A stretch of 64,000 nucleotides of DNA. It comes from Streptomyces rhizosphaerihabitans (GTDB lineage Bacteria > Actinomycetota > Actinomycetes > Streptomycetales > Streptomycetaceae). The stretch is taken from assembly GCF_025399795.1 (NCBI RefSeq), contig NZ_JAODTZ010000017.1, forward strand, positions 98,438-162,437, given 5' to 3'. The translations under genes and the position numbers were made by a program. This document shows, one piece after another, positions 25,362 through 33,033 of the stretch (its first letter is position 1; each line of letters begins with the position of its first letter). The notes beneath the pieces were generated by a model. That model was given only the letters and a program-made list of their open reading frames with translations, was not told the DNA's origin and made no database searches.

Positions 25362-25606
25362 CCGTCGCGCTGATGTGGGAGGCACGGGCCGTCGCCGGCC
25401 GGGGCGAGGAACTGCTCGCCTGGGTGCGGGGGCAGGAGATCCCCGGGGACCCCGTGCGGCGGGAGATCCTGCGGGCACCCCAGGACCGGGTCCTCGTCAT
25501 CACCTGGTGGGACGCGGCGTACGACGCGGAGCTGCCCGAACTGCCTGATCCGGACGGGGAGTTGGTGACCCGGGCGGTGCACAGGTGGCGCTTCGAGTCG
25601 GTCTGA
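25358..25606 (+). CDS. Small conserved hypothetical protein, 82 residues
   Basis: This short soluble protein begins TVALMWEARAVAGRGEELLA. Its GTG overlaps the tsaD stop by four bases, so it is coupled to the t6A operon. The pattern of two strands, a helix and a strand (EARAVAGRGEELLAWV; RVLVITWWDAAYD) is like half of a dimeric alpha/beta-barrel (ABM-like) domain, but I cannot assign a family with confidence. No signal peptide or cysteine is present. Confidence 0.7.
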   Translation: MTVALMWEARAVAGRGEELLAWVRGQEIPGDPVRREILRAPQDRVLVITWWDAAYDAELPELPDPDGELVTRAVHRWRFESV

Positions 25607-25658
25607 GCACACTGACCGCCACCCGTCGGCCGACGGGCAGGGGTGGATCCCGCGGCCC

Positions 25659-25909
25659 ACGCGGCTGACCACCGGTGGATCGCGTCGCCCATGCGGCTGA
25701 CACCGCGGGTCCGGCGGCCCGTGCGGCTGACTACCGGGCGGGTCCCGCCGCCACGCGGCTGACCACCGGTGGACTGCGCCGCCCATGCGGCTGACACCGC
25801 GGGTCCGGCGGCCCGTGCGGCTGACTACCGGGCGGGTCCCGCCGCCACGCGGCTGACCACTGGTGGACTGCGCCGCCCACGCCGCTGACCACCGGCGGGT
25901 CCCGCCGCC
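25659..25909. repeat. Minisatellite of eight 30-32-bp units with a 94-bp higher-order period
   Basis: Units containing GCGGCTGAC start at about 25659, 25690, 25720, 25752, 25784, 25814, 25846 and 25878. Three successive unit types form a 94-bp superunit: 25688-25781 is repeated nearly exactly at 25782-25875. The block is noncoding on the evidence of shifting frames. Confidence 0.9.
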
Positions 25910-25966
25910 CGGGGCGCGGGACGGACGTACGGGCTGGATCCCGGGGGACACCGGCTGGATCCCCGA

Positions 25967-26004
25967 GGGCCGGTAGCCCGGGTCCTCACCCGGGCTACCG
26001 GCCC
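25967..26004. terminator. Bidirectional hairpin terminator between convergent genes
   Basis: A perfect 16-bp stem (25967-25982 with 25989-26004) with a six-base loop is followed on the right by seven A residues. It lies between the t6A operon and the convergent bxlA gene. Confidence 0.8.
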
Positions 26005-26029
26005 CCCAAAAAAAGCGCCCTCCGCCGGA

Positions 26030-28336
26030 TCAGGACACCTGCGCGACCTCGGTCTCGCAGCGCATGCGCCGGTCCGTGCCCGGCTGCCGCACCGGACCCG
26101 TCAGCTTCAGCCGGGCCGTGTGGCGTACGTCCGCGCTGGAGGCGGCGAGCCGCAGCTCCAGGGCGCCCGGTTCGACGATCCGGGTGCCGGTGCGGTCGGT
26201 GAACGCCGAGAGGTCCGCGTGGAAGCGGAAGGTCACCCGGCGGGCCTCACCCGGTGCCAGGTCCAGGCGCTGGTAGCCGATCAGCCGCACGTCCGGGCGG
26301 GTCACCGAGGCCACCGGGTCGTGCAGGTAGAGCTGGACGACCTCGGCGCCCGCGCGCTCACCGGTGTTGCGGACGGTCACCGACACGTCGTACGAGCCGT
26401 CGGTGCCGATCTCGGCCTCGGGCACCTCGGCCGCCTCCCAGTCGAACGACGTGTACGAGCGGCCGTGGCCGAACGGGTACAGCGGCGTCGGGTCCAGGTT
26501 GCTGACCTCGCCCTTCAGGCCCAGCGGCGGCTGGAGATACGTCCACGGCTGGCCGCCCGGGTCGCGCGGCACGCTCACCGGCAGCCTGCCCGACGGGCCG
26601 ACCCGGCCGGACAGGACGCCCGCCACCGCGGGGCCGCCCTCCTCGCCCGGGAAGAACGCCTGGACCACACCGCCGAGACGGTTCTGCCAGCGCCCGAGCG
26701 CGTAGGGGCGGCCGGTGAGCAGCACCAGGACCACCGGGACCCCCGTGGCGACCAGGGCGTCGAGCAGTTCACCCTGCACGCCCGGCAGGCCGAGGTCGGC
26801 CACGTCGCAGCCCTCGCCCGAGGTGCCCCGGCCGAACAGTCCGGCACGGTCGCCGAGCACCGCCACGCACACGTCGGCCTCTGCGGCCCGTGCCACCGCC
26901 TCCTCGAAACCGGACCGGTCCGGCTCGGAGACCCCGCAGCCCTGCGCGAACGTCACCTTGGCGTCCGGCAGTTCGGCGCGCAGCGCGTCGAGCACGGTCG
27001 GGATGTCCACACCGGTGGGCACCTCGGGATGGTGCGTGAGCACGTGCGAGGGGAACGAGTAGCAGCCGAGCATCGCCAGGGGGTCGTCCGCGCGCGGCCC
27101 GACCACCGCGATCCGGGTGTCCGGGGCCAGCGGCAGCACGCCGTCCGCGTTGTCCAGGAGGACCACCGATTCCTCGGCGAGCTTGCGGGCGAGCACCCGG
27201 TTGGCCGCGGAGTCCAGGTCGACGGGGCGGCCGGTCTCCGGCTGCCAGTCCTCGTCCAGCAGGCCGAGCTCGCACTTCTGGAGCAGCACCCGGCGGGCCG
27301 CCCGGTCGATCAGCGACTCGGGGACGGTGCCCGCGCGGACGGCGGCCACCAGCGGCTCGCCGTAGCACTTCAGCGTGGGCAGCTCGACATCGATGCCGGC
27401 CTCCAGTGCCTTGTGCGCCGCCTCGGCCTCGCTGCCGGCCACCCGGTGCAGGCTCTGGAGGAAGCCGATGCCGAAGTAGTCCGAGACCACCGTGCCGGTG
27501 AAGCCCCACTCGTCGCGCAGCAGCTCGGTCAGCAGGTACGGGTCGGCCGATGCCGGGACGCCGTCCGTGTCGTTGTAGGCGGCCATCACCGAACGGGCGC
27601 CGCCCTCGCGCAGCGCCATCTCGAACGGCGGCAGCGTGATGTCGAAGAGCTCGCGCACACCCGCCCGCACCGGCGCCAGGTTCCGGGCGCCGGCCGAGGC
27701 CGCGTACCCGGCGAAGTGCTTGAGGGTGGCCACGACCCCGGCCGACTCCAGGCCGCGTACATAGGCGGTGGCGACGGTGGCGACCAGGTACGGGTCCTCG
27801 CCGATCGTCTCCTCCACCCGGCCCCAGCGCAGGTCGCGGACCACGTCCAGGACCGGGGCGAGGCCCTGGTGGACGCCGACCGAGCGCAGGTCCTCGCCGA
27901 TGCGCCGGCCCAGCTCCTCCACCAGCGCCGGGTCGAAGGTGGCGCCCCAGGACAGCGGGACCGGGTACGCCGTCGCCTGCCAGGCCGTGAAGCCCGCCAG
28001 GCACTCCTCGTGGGCGACCGCGGGTATGCCGAAGCGGCTCGCCTCGGTGATCCGGCGCTGGGCGCGGGCAAGGGCCTGCGCGCCCAGCGCCGGGTCCACG
28101 GGGGCGGTGCCGAAGGAGCGGGTCAGCTGGCCGAGGCCGAGGGTGATCAGCTCGTCCCAGTCGTACGAGGAGGCCATCTCGCTCTGGAGCGGGGCGACTC
28201 CGCCGCCGTCCGTGGCGGCACCCACCCACACGCCGTAGAGCTGAGCGGTCTTCTCCTCCGGAGTCATCCTGGAGAGCAGGTCGTCGACGCGGGTCGCGGC
28301 GGGCAGGGCGGGGTCGCGCCAGGGAGGGGTGGTCAT
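26030..28336 (-). CDS. bxlA: Glycoside hydrolase family 3 beta-xylosidase/beta-glucosidase
   Basis: The 768-residue enzyme lacks a signal peptide and so acts in the cytoplasm on imported oligosaccharides. It has the GH3 N-terminal (alpha/beta) domain with the nucleophile aspartate in VVSDYFGIG (Asp286) and the KHFAGY motif. The second domain carries the acid/base region, and a C-terminal fibronectin-III-like domain begins near residue 650 (GSYDVSVTVRNTGERAGAEV). The ATG at 28336 has an AGGAG site; the longer upstream frame is the antisense/alternative frame of bxlG. Length and cluster order match BxlA beta-xylosidases of streptomycetes, although beta-glucosidase activity cannot be excluded. 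Confidence 0.85.
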   Translation of the reverse strand: MTTPPWRDPALPAATRVDDLLSRMTPEEKTAQLYGVWVGAATDGGGVAPLQSEMASSYDWDELITLGLGQLTRSFGTAPVDPALGAQALARAQRRITEASRFGIPAVAHEECLAGFTAWQATAYPVPLSWGATFDPALVEELGRRIGEDLRSVGVHQGLAPVLDVVRDLRWGRVEETIGEDPYLVATVATAYVRGLESAGVVATLKHFAGYAASAGARNLAPVRAGVRELFDITLPPFEMALREGGARSVMAAYNDTDGVPASADPYLLTELLRDEWGFTGTVVSDYFGIGFLQSLHRVAGSEAEAAHKALEAGIDVELPTLKCYGEPLVAAVRAGTVPESLIDRAARRVLLQKCELGLLDEDWQPETGRPVDLDSAANRVLARKLAEESVVLLDNADGVLPLAPDTRIAVVGPRADDPLAMLGCYSFPSHVLTHHPEVPTGVDIPTVLDALRAELPDAKVTFAQGCGVSEPDRSGFEEAVARAAEADVCVAVLGDRAGLFGRGTSGEGCDVADLGLPGVQGELLDALVATGVPVVLVLLTGRPYALGRWQNRLGGVVQAFFPGEEGGPAVAGVLSGRVGPSGRLPVSVPRDPGGQPWTYLQPPLGLKGEVSNLDPTPLYPFGHGRSYTSFDWEAAEVPEAEIGTDGSYDVSVTVRNTGERAGAEVVQLYLHDPVASVTRPDVRLIGYQRLDLAPGEARRVTFRFHADLSAFTDRTGTRIVEPGALELRLAASSADVRHTARLKLTGPVRQPGTDRRMRCETEVAQVS

Positions 28337-28386
28337 GGAACTCCTGTCGGGGAAAGGGGGGTTCGACCGCCCCTGGTCGTACACGT

Positions 28387-29286
28387 TCACTTGCCGCCCA
28401 CACCCATGAGGCCGCCGACCAGCGCGCGGCGGGCCACCAGGTACACGATGAAGATCGGGACACCGGAGAGGACGACCGAGGCGAGGATCGCGGGAATGTT
28501 CACGCCGAACTCGCTCACGTAGTCGAACAGGCCGAGGGTCAGCACCCGTGGCCCGTCGGACTGGGTGAAGATCAGTGGGAAGAGGAAGCCGTTCCAGGCC
28601 TGCAGCGCCGAGTAGATGACGACGGTGCTGATGCCGCCCTTGGACATCGGGATGACGAGCTGGAACAGCATCCGGGTGGTGGAGGCGCCGTCCAGCGCCA
28701 TCGCCTCGTACATCTCCTCCGAGATGTCCCGCAGCGTGCCGGTGAGGATCAGGACCGACACCGGCATGGCGAACGCGGCCGTCGGCAGGACGATCGCGAG
28801 CAGGCTGTCGTAGAGGTTCAGTTTGGCGATCATCAGATAGAGCGGCACCACGACGGCCTGCGCCGGGATCGCCACGCCCAGCAGGAACAGCCGGAACGCG
28901 GCCCCCGACCAGACGCTGCGGGTCCGCACGGCCACGTAGGACAGCGGGACGCACAGCACCAGGACGATCAGCACCACCCCGGCTGCTGCCAGGACCGTGT
29001 TCCACAGCAGGTGACCGAAGCCGTTGTGCAGGACGGTGTTGTAGTTGTCCAGTGTCGGATGGGACGGCGGCTTCAGGGCGCTGTGGCCCAGCGCCTCGTC
29101 CTGGTGGGTGAGCGAGGCCGAGAACATCGCGTAGATCGGGATGATCACGACGGCCAGCCAGATCAGCGTGCCGGCGCCGGCGAGCGGGTTGGCGCGCCTG
29201 GCCCAGTGTCTGCGGCGGCGCGCGGGCCGCTCGACCGTCGGGGCGGAGTCCGTCTTCACGGGACGGGGCAAAGTGTCGTGTGACAT
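28387..29286 (-). CDS. bxlG: Carbohydrate ABC transporter permease (MalG-type)
   Basis: This inner-membrane component of a sugar importer has six predicted helices in 299 residues and the EAA loop EAMALDGASTTRMLFQLVIP that docks on the ATPase. It follows bxlF by four bases and precedes bxlA by 50. No ATPase gene is present in the cluster; streptomycete sugar importers of this class share the MsiK ATPase encoded elsewhere, and the same is likely here. Confidence 0.88.
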   Translation of the reverse strand: MSHDTLPRPVKTDSAPTVERPARRRRHWARRANPLAGAGTLIWLAVVIIPIYAMFSASLTHQDEALGHSALKPPSHPTLDNYNTVLHNGFGHLLWNTVLAAAGVVLIVLVLCVPLSYVAVRTRSVWSGAAFRLFLLGVAIPAQAVVVPLYLMIAKLNLYDSLLAIVLPTAAFAMPVSVLILTGTLRDISEEMYEAMALDGASTTRMLFQLVIPMSKGGISTVVIYSALQAWNGFLFPLIFTQSDGPRVLTLGLFDYVSEFGVNIPAILASVVLSGVPIFIVYLVARRALVGGLMGVGGK

Positions 29287-29290
29287 GACG

Positions 29291-30205
29291 TCACATCCCT
29301 TCCCTGGTACTGCGCATCGCGCCGAAGCCGGACAGCTTCACCATCAGCAGGGACAGCGCGGTCGCCGCGAGCACCAGGAAGGAGGCGACGGCGCTCGCGT
29401 AGCCGAAGTCGTAGCTCTTGAAGCCGGCCTCGTACATCAGGTACGGCAGGATCGCCGTGTCGGTGCCCGGACCGCCCTGGGTGAGGATCAGGACCGTCTC
29501 GAAGTACGTCAGCGAACCGACGACCATGAGCACGCCGGACGTCGTCGCCGTGTTGCGGAGCTGCGGCAGCGTGATCGAGAAGAACTGCCGCAGGCGTCCG
29601 GCCCCGTCGATCGCCGCCGCCTGGTAGAGCACCTCGGGGATCTGCCGTGCCCCGCCTTGGTAGATCAGGGTGTGGAAGGGGATGAACTGCCAGCCGCCGA
29701 CGAACACGATCGCGAGGAACGCGCCGCTGGTCGTGCCGAGGGTGTCCTTGTGGATGATGCCGAAGTTCGGGTCCAGCAGCGCGTAGAACAGCAGGGAGAT
29801 CGCCGTCGACGACAGCAGGAACGGCACGAAGAAGATCGCCGAGAGCACCGCGCGGTTGCGCTGCCTGCCCGCCGCCCACACGCCCAGCAGCAGCGAGATC
29901 ACCGTCTGGAACGCCCAGCTCACCACGGTCAGCGCGACGGTGACCGTCAGCGACTGGGTCAGCCGGTCGTCGCCCAGCAGCTTGCGCCAGTTGGCCAGAC
30001 CGGCCGGCTGCGGGTCGCCCAGACCGTTCCACTTGGTGAACGACAGGTAGAAGGCGAGGAGCATCGGTGCGATGGCGAAGAACGCGAAGAACAGGACGCC
30101 GGGAAGGGCCAGCGCCGCGCTCGGGCGGCCGGCCCTGTTGCGCCGGGCGGAGCGGGGGCGGCCCGCGTCGTTCCGCGGGCCGCCCTTGACCTGCGTGACG
30201 CTCAC
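29291..30205 (-). CDS. bxlF: Carbohydrate ABC transporter permease (MalF-type)
   Basis: The 304-residue product has a basic N-terminus (RSARRNRAGRPS), six predicted transmembrane helices and the EAA loop in EVLYQAAAIDGAGRLRQFFS. Its GTG start overlaps the bxlE stop by three bases, indicating translational coupling. With bxlG it forms the membrane channel of a xylo-oligosaccharide importer; the sugar is inferred from the linked xylosidase and xylanase. Confidence 0.88.
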   Translation of the reverse strand: MSVTQVKGGPRNDAGRPRSARRNRAGRPSAALALPGVLFFAFFAIAPMLLAFYLSFTKWNGLGDPQPAGLANWRKLLGDDRLTQSLTVTVALTVVSWAFQTVISLLLGVWAAGRQRNRAVLSAIFFVPFLLSSTAISLLFYALLDPNFGIIHKDTLGTTSGAFLAIVFVGGWQFIPFHTLIYQGGARQIPEVLYQAAAIDGAGRLRQFFSITLPQLRNTATTSGVLMVVGSLTYFETVLILTQGGPGTDTAILPYLMYEAGFKSYDFGYASAVASFLVLAATALSLLMVKLSGFGAMRSTREGM

Positions 30206-31509
30206 TTCAGCTCCTTGAGCGCCGACACGAACTGCGTCGGCGAGGACTTGCCCACGAACAGCTTGTTGACCTCGGTGAGCATCGGCGTCGACACGTTCGG
30301 GTCGACCGCCTGGTCCCAGCTCAGCGTGAACGCCGGAGCCTGCTGCACCATCTGGTACTGGAACTTGGCGAACTCCGGGTTCGGCGAGGCGTCCAGGAGG
30401 TCCGCCGCGTTCGAGGTGGCCGGGACGTCACCGTTGGCTATGAGTTCCTTGGTGTACGCCAGGGAGGCGGAGTCCCGCAGGAAGGCGATCGCCGCGTCCT
30501 TGTTGGAGGTGCGGGCGTTCACCGACCAGTAGTTGGTCGGGTTGCCGACCACGTTGCGGATGTCGCCGGCACCCCCCTCGATCTGCGGGAAGGCGCACCA
30601 GCCCAGGTTCTTCTTGGCGAAGTCGGGGAACTTGCCGAGCTGCGTGGAGTACTCCCACGAACCCATCAGATGCATCGCCGCCTTGCCCTTGGCGAAGACC
30701 GCGGGAGCGCCGCCGTTGCCGTAACCCACCGAGCTGTAGCCCTTGCCGAAGGCGCCGTCGTCGATCAGCTGCTTGACCGTCTGGGCGGCCTTGAGGACGG
30801 CCGGGTCGCCCCAGGCGGAGGCGTCACCGTTCTTGATCTTGTCGAAGACCTGGGGGCCGCCGATCCGGTCGACCAGGTACTCCAGCCACATCAGCTCGGG
30901 CCAGATGTCCGCTCCGCCCAGTGCGAACGGGGTGATGTTCGCCTTCTTCAGCTTGGTGTTGATGTCCAGCAACTGGTCCCAGGTGGTGGGCGGCTGGAGC
31001 TTGTTCTCCTCGAAGACCGTCTTGTTGTAGAAGAGGATCACGGGCTGCATGCCGCGCATCGGCACGCCGTAGTTCTTGCCGTCCAGTCCGCCCGACGCCA
31101 GCACCGACGGCAGGAAGCCGCTCTTGAGCACGGAGTCGGACGTGATGACGTCGGTCAGGTCGACGAGCTGGCCGGCCTCGCGGTAGGCCTTGATGGAGCC
31201 GCCGCCCCAGTTGAAGAACACGTCGGGGGCGTTGGGCGAGCCCATCGCCGTGCGCAGCTTGGCCGGGTAGTCGGTGGCGGGCACCTTCTGCAGCTTGATC
31301 GTGCCCTTGGCCTTCTTCGCGGCGGCCGAGGCGTTGAACCGGTTGACGGACTTGACCTGAATCTTCGCCGCGTCGTCCCCGTAGACGAACGCGGTGAGCG
31401 TCCCGTCGGCGCCCGAGCCGCCGCCGGAGCCGCAGGCGGTGAGCCCGCCGACAGAGGCCAGGGCGACCGTGCCCGCGCCGAGGAACCAACGTCTGCTGTG
31501 GGACTCCAT
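30202..31509 (-). CDS. bxlE: Extracellular solute-binding lipoprotein of sugar ABC transporter
   Basis: The 435-residue family 1 binding protein captures the sugar outside the membrane. Its N-terminus SRRWFLGAGTVALASVGGL has twin arginines and a lipobox ending LTAC, so it may be a Tat-exported lipoprotein. The mature part has the two-lobe MalE-like pattern. The ATG at 31509 has an AGAGG site; an upstream frame to 31554 is rejected. In streptomycetes BxlE binds xylobiose, from memory of the literature. Its divergent partner is the LacI-type regulator, and CGAA/TTCG palindromes lie between them. Confidence 0.88.
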   Translation of the reverse strand: MESHSRRWFLGAGTVALASVGGLTACGSGGGSGADGTLTAFVYGDDAAKIQVKSVNRFNASAAAKKAKGTIKLQKVPATDYPAKLRTAMGSPNAPDVFFNWGGGSIKAYREAGQLVDLTDVITSDSVLKSGFLPSVLASGGLDGKNYGVPMRGMQPVILFYNKTVFEENKLQPPTTWDQLLDINTKLKKANITPFALGGADIWPELMWLEYLVDRIGGPQVFDKIKNGDASAWGDPAVLKAAQTVKQLIDDGAFGKGYSSVGYGNGGAPAVFAKGKAAMHLMGSWEYSTQLGKFPDFAKKNLGWCAFPQIEGGAGDIRNVVGNPTNYWSVNARTSNKDAAIAFLRDSASLAYTKELIANGDVPATSNAADLLDASPNPEFAKFQYQMVQQAPAFTLSWDQAVDPNVSTPMLTEVNKLFVGKSSPTQFVSALKELK

Positions 31510-31556
31510 TGGACGGCACCTCTCGGTAAGCGCGAAGGATCGCCGATGATCCATCG

Positions 31557-31593
31557 CGAATGTTTCGAGTCAAATTTCGAATGTTCCGGGAAC
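31557..31593. promoter_or_regulatory. Candidate BxlR operators between bxlE and bxlR
   Basis: CGAA-TGT-TTCG (31557-31567) is a near-palindrome of the LacI-family type. CGAATGTTCCG (31578-31588) is a second, weaker copy. The perfect palindrome GTTCCGGGAAC (31583-31593) overlaps the second copy. The region sits 48 bases upstream of the bxlE ATG, where it can cover the bxlE promoter. A related perfect palindrome precedes the xylanase gene. Confidence 0.65.
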
Positions 31594-31634
31594 GTAAGAC
31601 GATCCGATGGGTCCGTCAAGGGGTCGCGCAGAGA

Positions 31635-31640
31635 TACGAT
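31635..31640 (+). promoter_or_regulatory. Candidate -10 element of leaderless bxlR mRNA
   Basis: TACGAT ends seven bases before the bxlR ATG, with no ribosome binding site between them. Confidence 0.4.
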
Positions 31641-31647
31641 CGCCCGC

Positions 31648-32676
31648 ATGAAGCCTGGGAAGTCCGCAGAAGCACAGACGGCGACGCTGGCCGAGATCGC
31701 CCGGGAGGCCGGTGTGTCGGCTCCGACTGTTTCGAAGGTCCTCAACGGCCGCGCCGACGTCGCCCCCTCGACCCGGTCCCGCGTCGAGGAGCTGCTGCAC
31801 GCGTACGGCTACCGCCGCCGGCGGGCCGAGGCTTCCCGCTCACCGCTGATCGACCTGGTCTTCCACGAATTGGAGAGCGCCTGGGCCATGGAGGTCATCC
31901 GGGGCGTGGAGAACGTCGCCCGGGACGCCGGCCTCAGCGTGGTGCTCTCCGAGTCCGCCGGGCGGCTCACTCCCGGCCGGACCTGGGCCGACCAGGTCGC
32001 CGCCCGCCGCCCGCACGGCGTGGTCCTCGTCCTCTCGGGCCTCGACGACTCCCAGCGCGCCCTGCTGACCAGCAGGTCCATCCCCTTCGTGGTGATGGAC
32101 CCGGCGGGCGACCCGGGCGTCGACGTGCCCTCCATCGGCGCCACCAACTGGCAGGGCGGCCTCGCCGCCACCCGTCACCTCGTCGAACTCGGCCACACCC
32201 GGATCGGCGCCATCAGCGGGCCCTCCCGGATGATGTGCAGCCGGGCGCGGGTCGACGGCTACCGTGCCGCGCTGGAGACGGCCGGGCTGCCCGTCGACCC
32301 CTCGCTGATCGTCGCCGGGGACTTCCACCACGAGGCCGGCTACCGGATCGGCCTCGACCTGCTGCGCCGCCCCGACCGGCCCACGGCCGTCTTCGCCGGC
32401 AACGACCTCCAGGCGCTCGGTCTCTACGAGGCGGCCCGCGAGCTGGGGCTGCGCATTCCCGAGGACCTGAGCGTGGTCGGCTTCGACGATCTGCCGGTGG
32501 CACGCTGGGTGGGGCCGCCGCTGACGACCGTACGGCAGCCGCTGACGGAGATGGCCGAGGCGGCGGCGAAGCTGGTGCTCGACCTGAGCCGCCAGGAAAG
32601 GCCGTCGGCCGGTACGAGGATGGAACTGGCGACGAGCCTGGTCGTCCGCAGCAGTACGGGGGCGCCCCCGGCGTGA
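31648..32676 (+). CDS. bxlR: LacI/GalR-family transcriptional regulator
   Basis: The 342-residue product has an N-terminal LacI helix-turn-helix (TLAEIAREAGVSAPTVSKVL, about residues 13-32) and hinge (LHAYGYRRR). A periplasmic-binding-protein-like effector domain follows (RRPHGVVLVLSG; FAGNDLQALGLYEAARELG; DLSVVGFDDLP). It is divergent from bxlE and probably represses the bxl operon, releasing on xylobiose or a derived sugar. The ATG at 31648 is the family start. A 2-kb open frame upstream from 30670 is antisense to bxlE and rejected. Confidence 0.88.
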   Translation: MKPGKSAEAQTATLAEIAREAGVSAPTVSKVLNGRADVAPSTRSRVEELLHAYGYRRRRAEASRSPLIDLVFHELESAWAMEVIRGVENVARDAGLSVVLSESAGRLTPGRTWADQVAARRPHGVVLVLSGLDDSQRALLTSRSIPFVVMDPAGDPGVDVPSIGATNWQGGLAATRHLVELGHTRIGAISGPSRMMCSRARVDGYRAALETAGLPVDPSLIVAGDFHHEAGYRIGLDLLRRPDRPTAVFAGNDLQALGLYEAARELGLRIPEDLSVVGFDDLPVARWVGPPLTTVRQPLTEMAEAAAKLVLDLSRQERPSAGTRMELATSLVVRSSTGAPPA

Positions 32677-33033
32677 GACCGGACGCCTCCGGTAGCTCGC
32701 CCCTGTCGTTCGCGGTTCGGTCCGGTGGGTGGGTCGGGGCCGTGCCGGTGCATCAGCCCGTCGCCGTTGGATGAGGCGTGGCCGTCGGTGGCGACGGGCA
32801 TCGATGTACCGGCAAGGCCCCTTCCGTGCGCTGCCGACCGCGGGTGCTTCGTGGTGGCCGTTCGGCCTTTCGGCCCCGGGGCGGGGGGCGTGGGGCCTGT
32901 GTGTGGCGTGGGGCCGGGGTGGCCGGATCGGCTCGAAGCCGGCCGGGGGACCGTATTGACGGGTGGGGCATCCCCCTCCACACTCCTGCGAAGTCAATCG
33001 GTTGTACAGCCGAAACTTTCGGAGGCACCCGCC
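32677..33033. other. Gap between bxlR and the xylanase gene
   Basis: These 357 bases hold no gene. The left two-thirds is GC-rich. The right end has the palindromic operator listed separately and a GGAGG binding site for the xylanase start. Confidence 0.5.
33010..33022. promoter_or_regulatory. Perfect 13-bp palindrome before the xylanase start
   Basis: CCGAAACTTTCGG lies directly before the ribosome binding site (GGAGG at 33021-33025). It has the same CGAA/TTCG half-sites as the bxlE-bxlR intergenic sites and matches the GAAACTTTC-type element I remember from streptomycete xylanase promoters. A repressor bound here would block transcription or translation entry. Confidence 0.7.

Noticed and set aside
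25659..25909. CRISPR array
   Set aside because: The units are contiguous and diverged without unique spacers, and no cas genes are near.
28340..29005. N-terminal extension of bxlA into a 991-codon frame
   Set aside because: That sequence is a shifted frame of the permease gene; ATG 28336 has an AGGAG site.
30670..31647. N-terminal extension of the LacI-type gene
   Set aside because: It is antisense to bxlE and lacks a start with a binding site; the LacI family starts at 31648.
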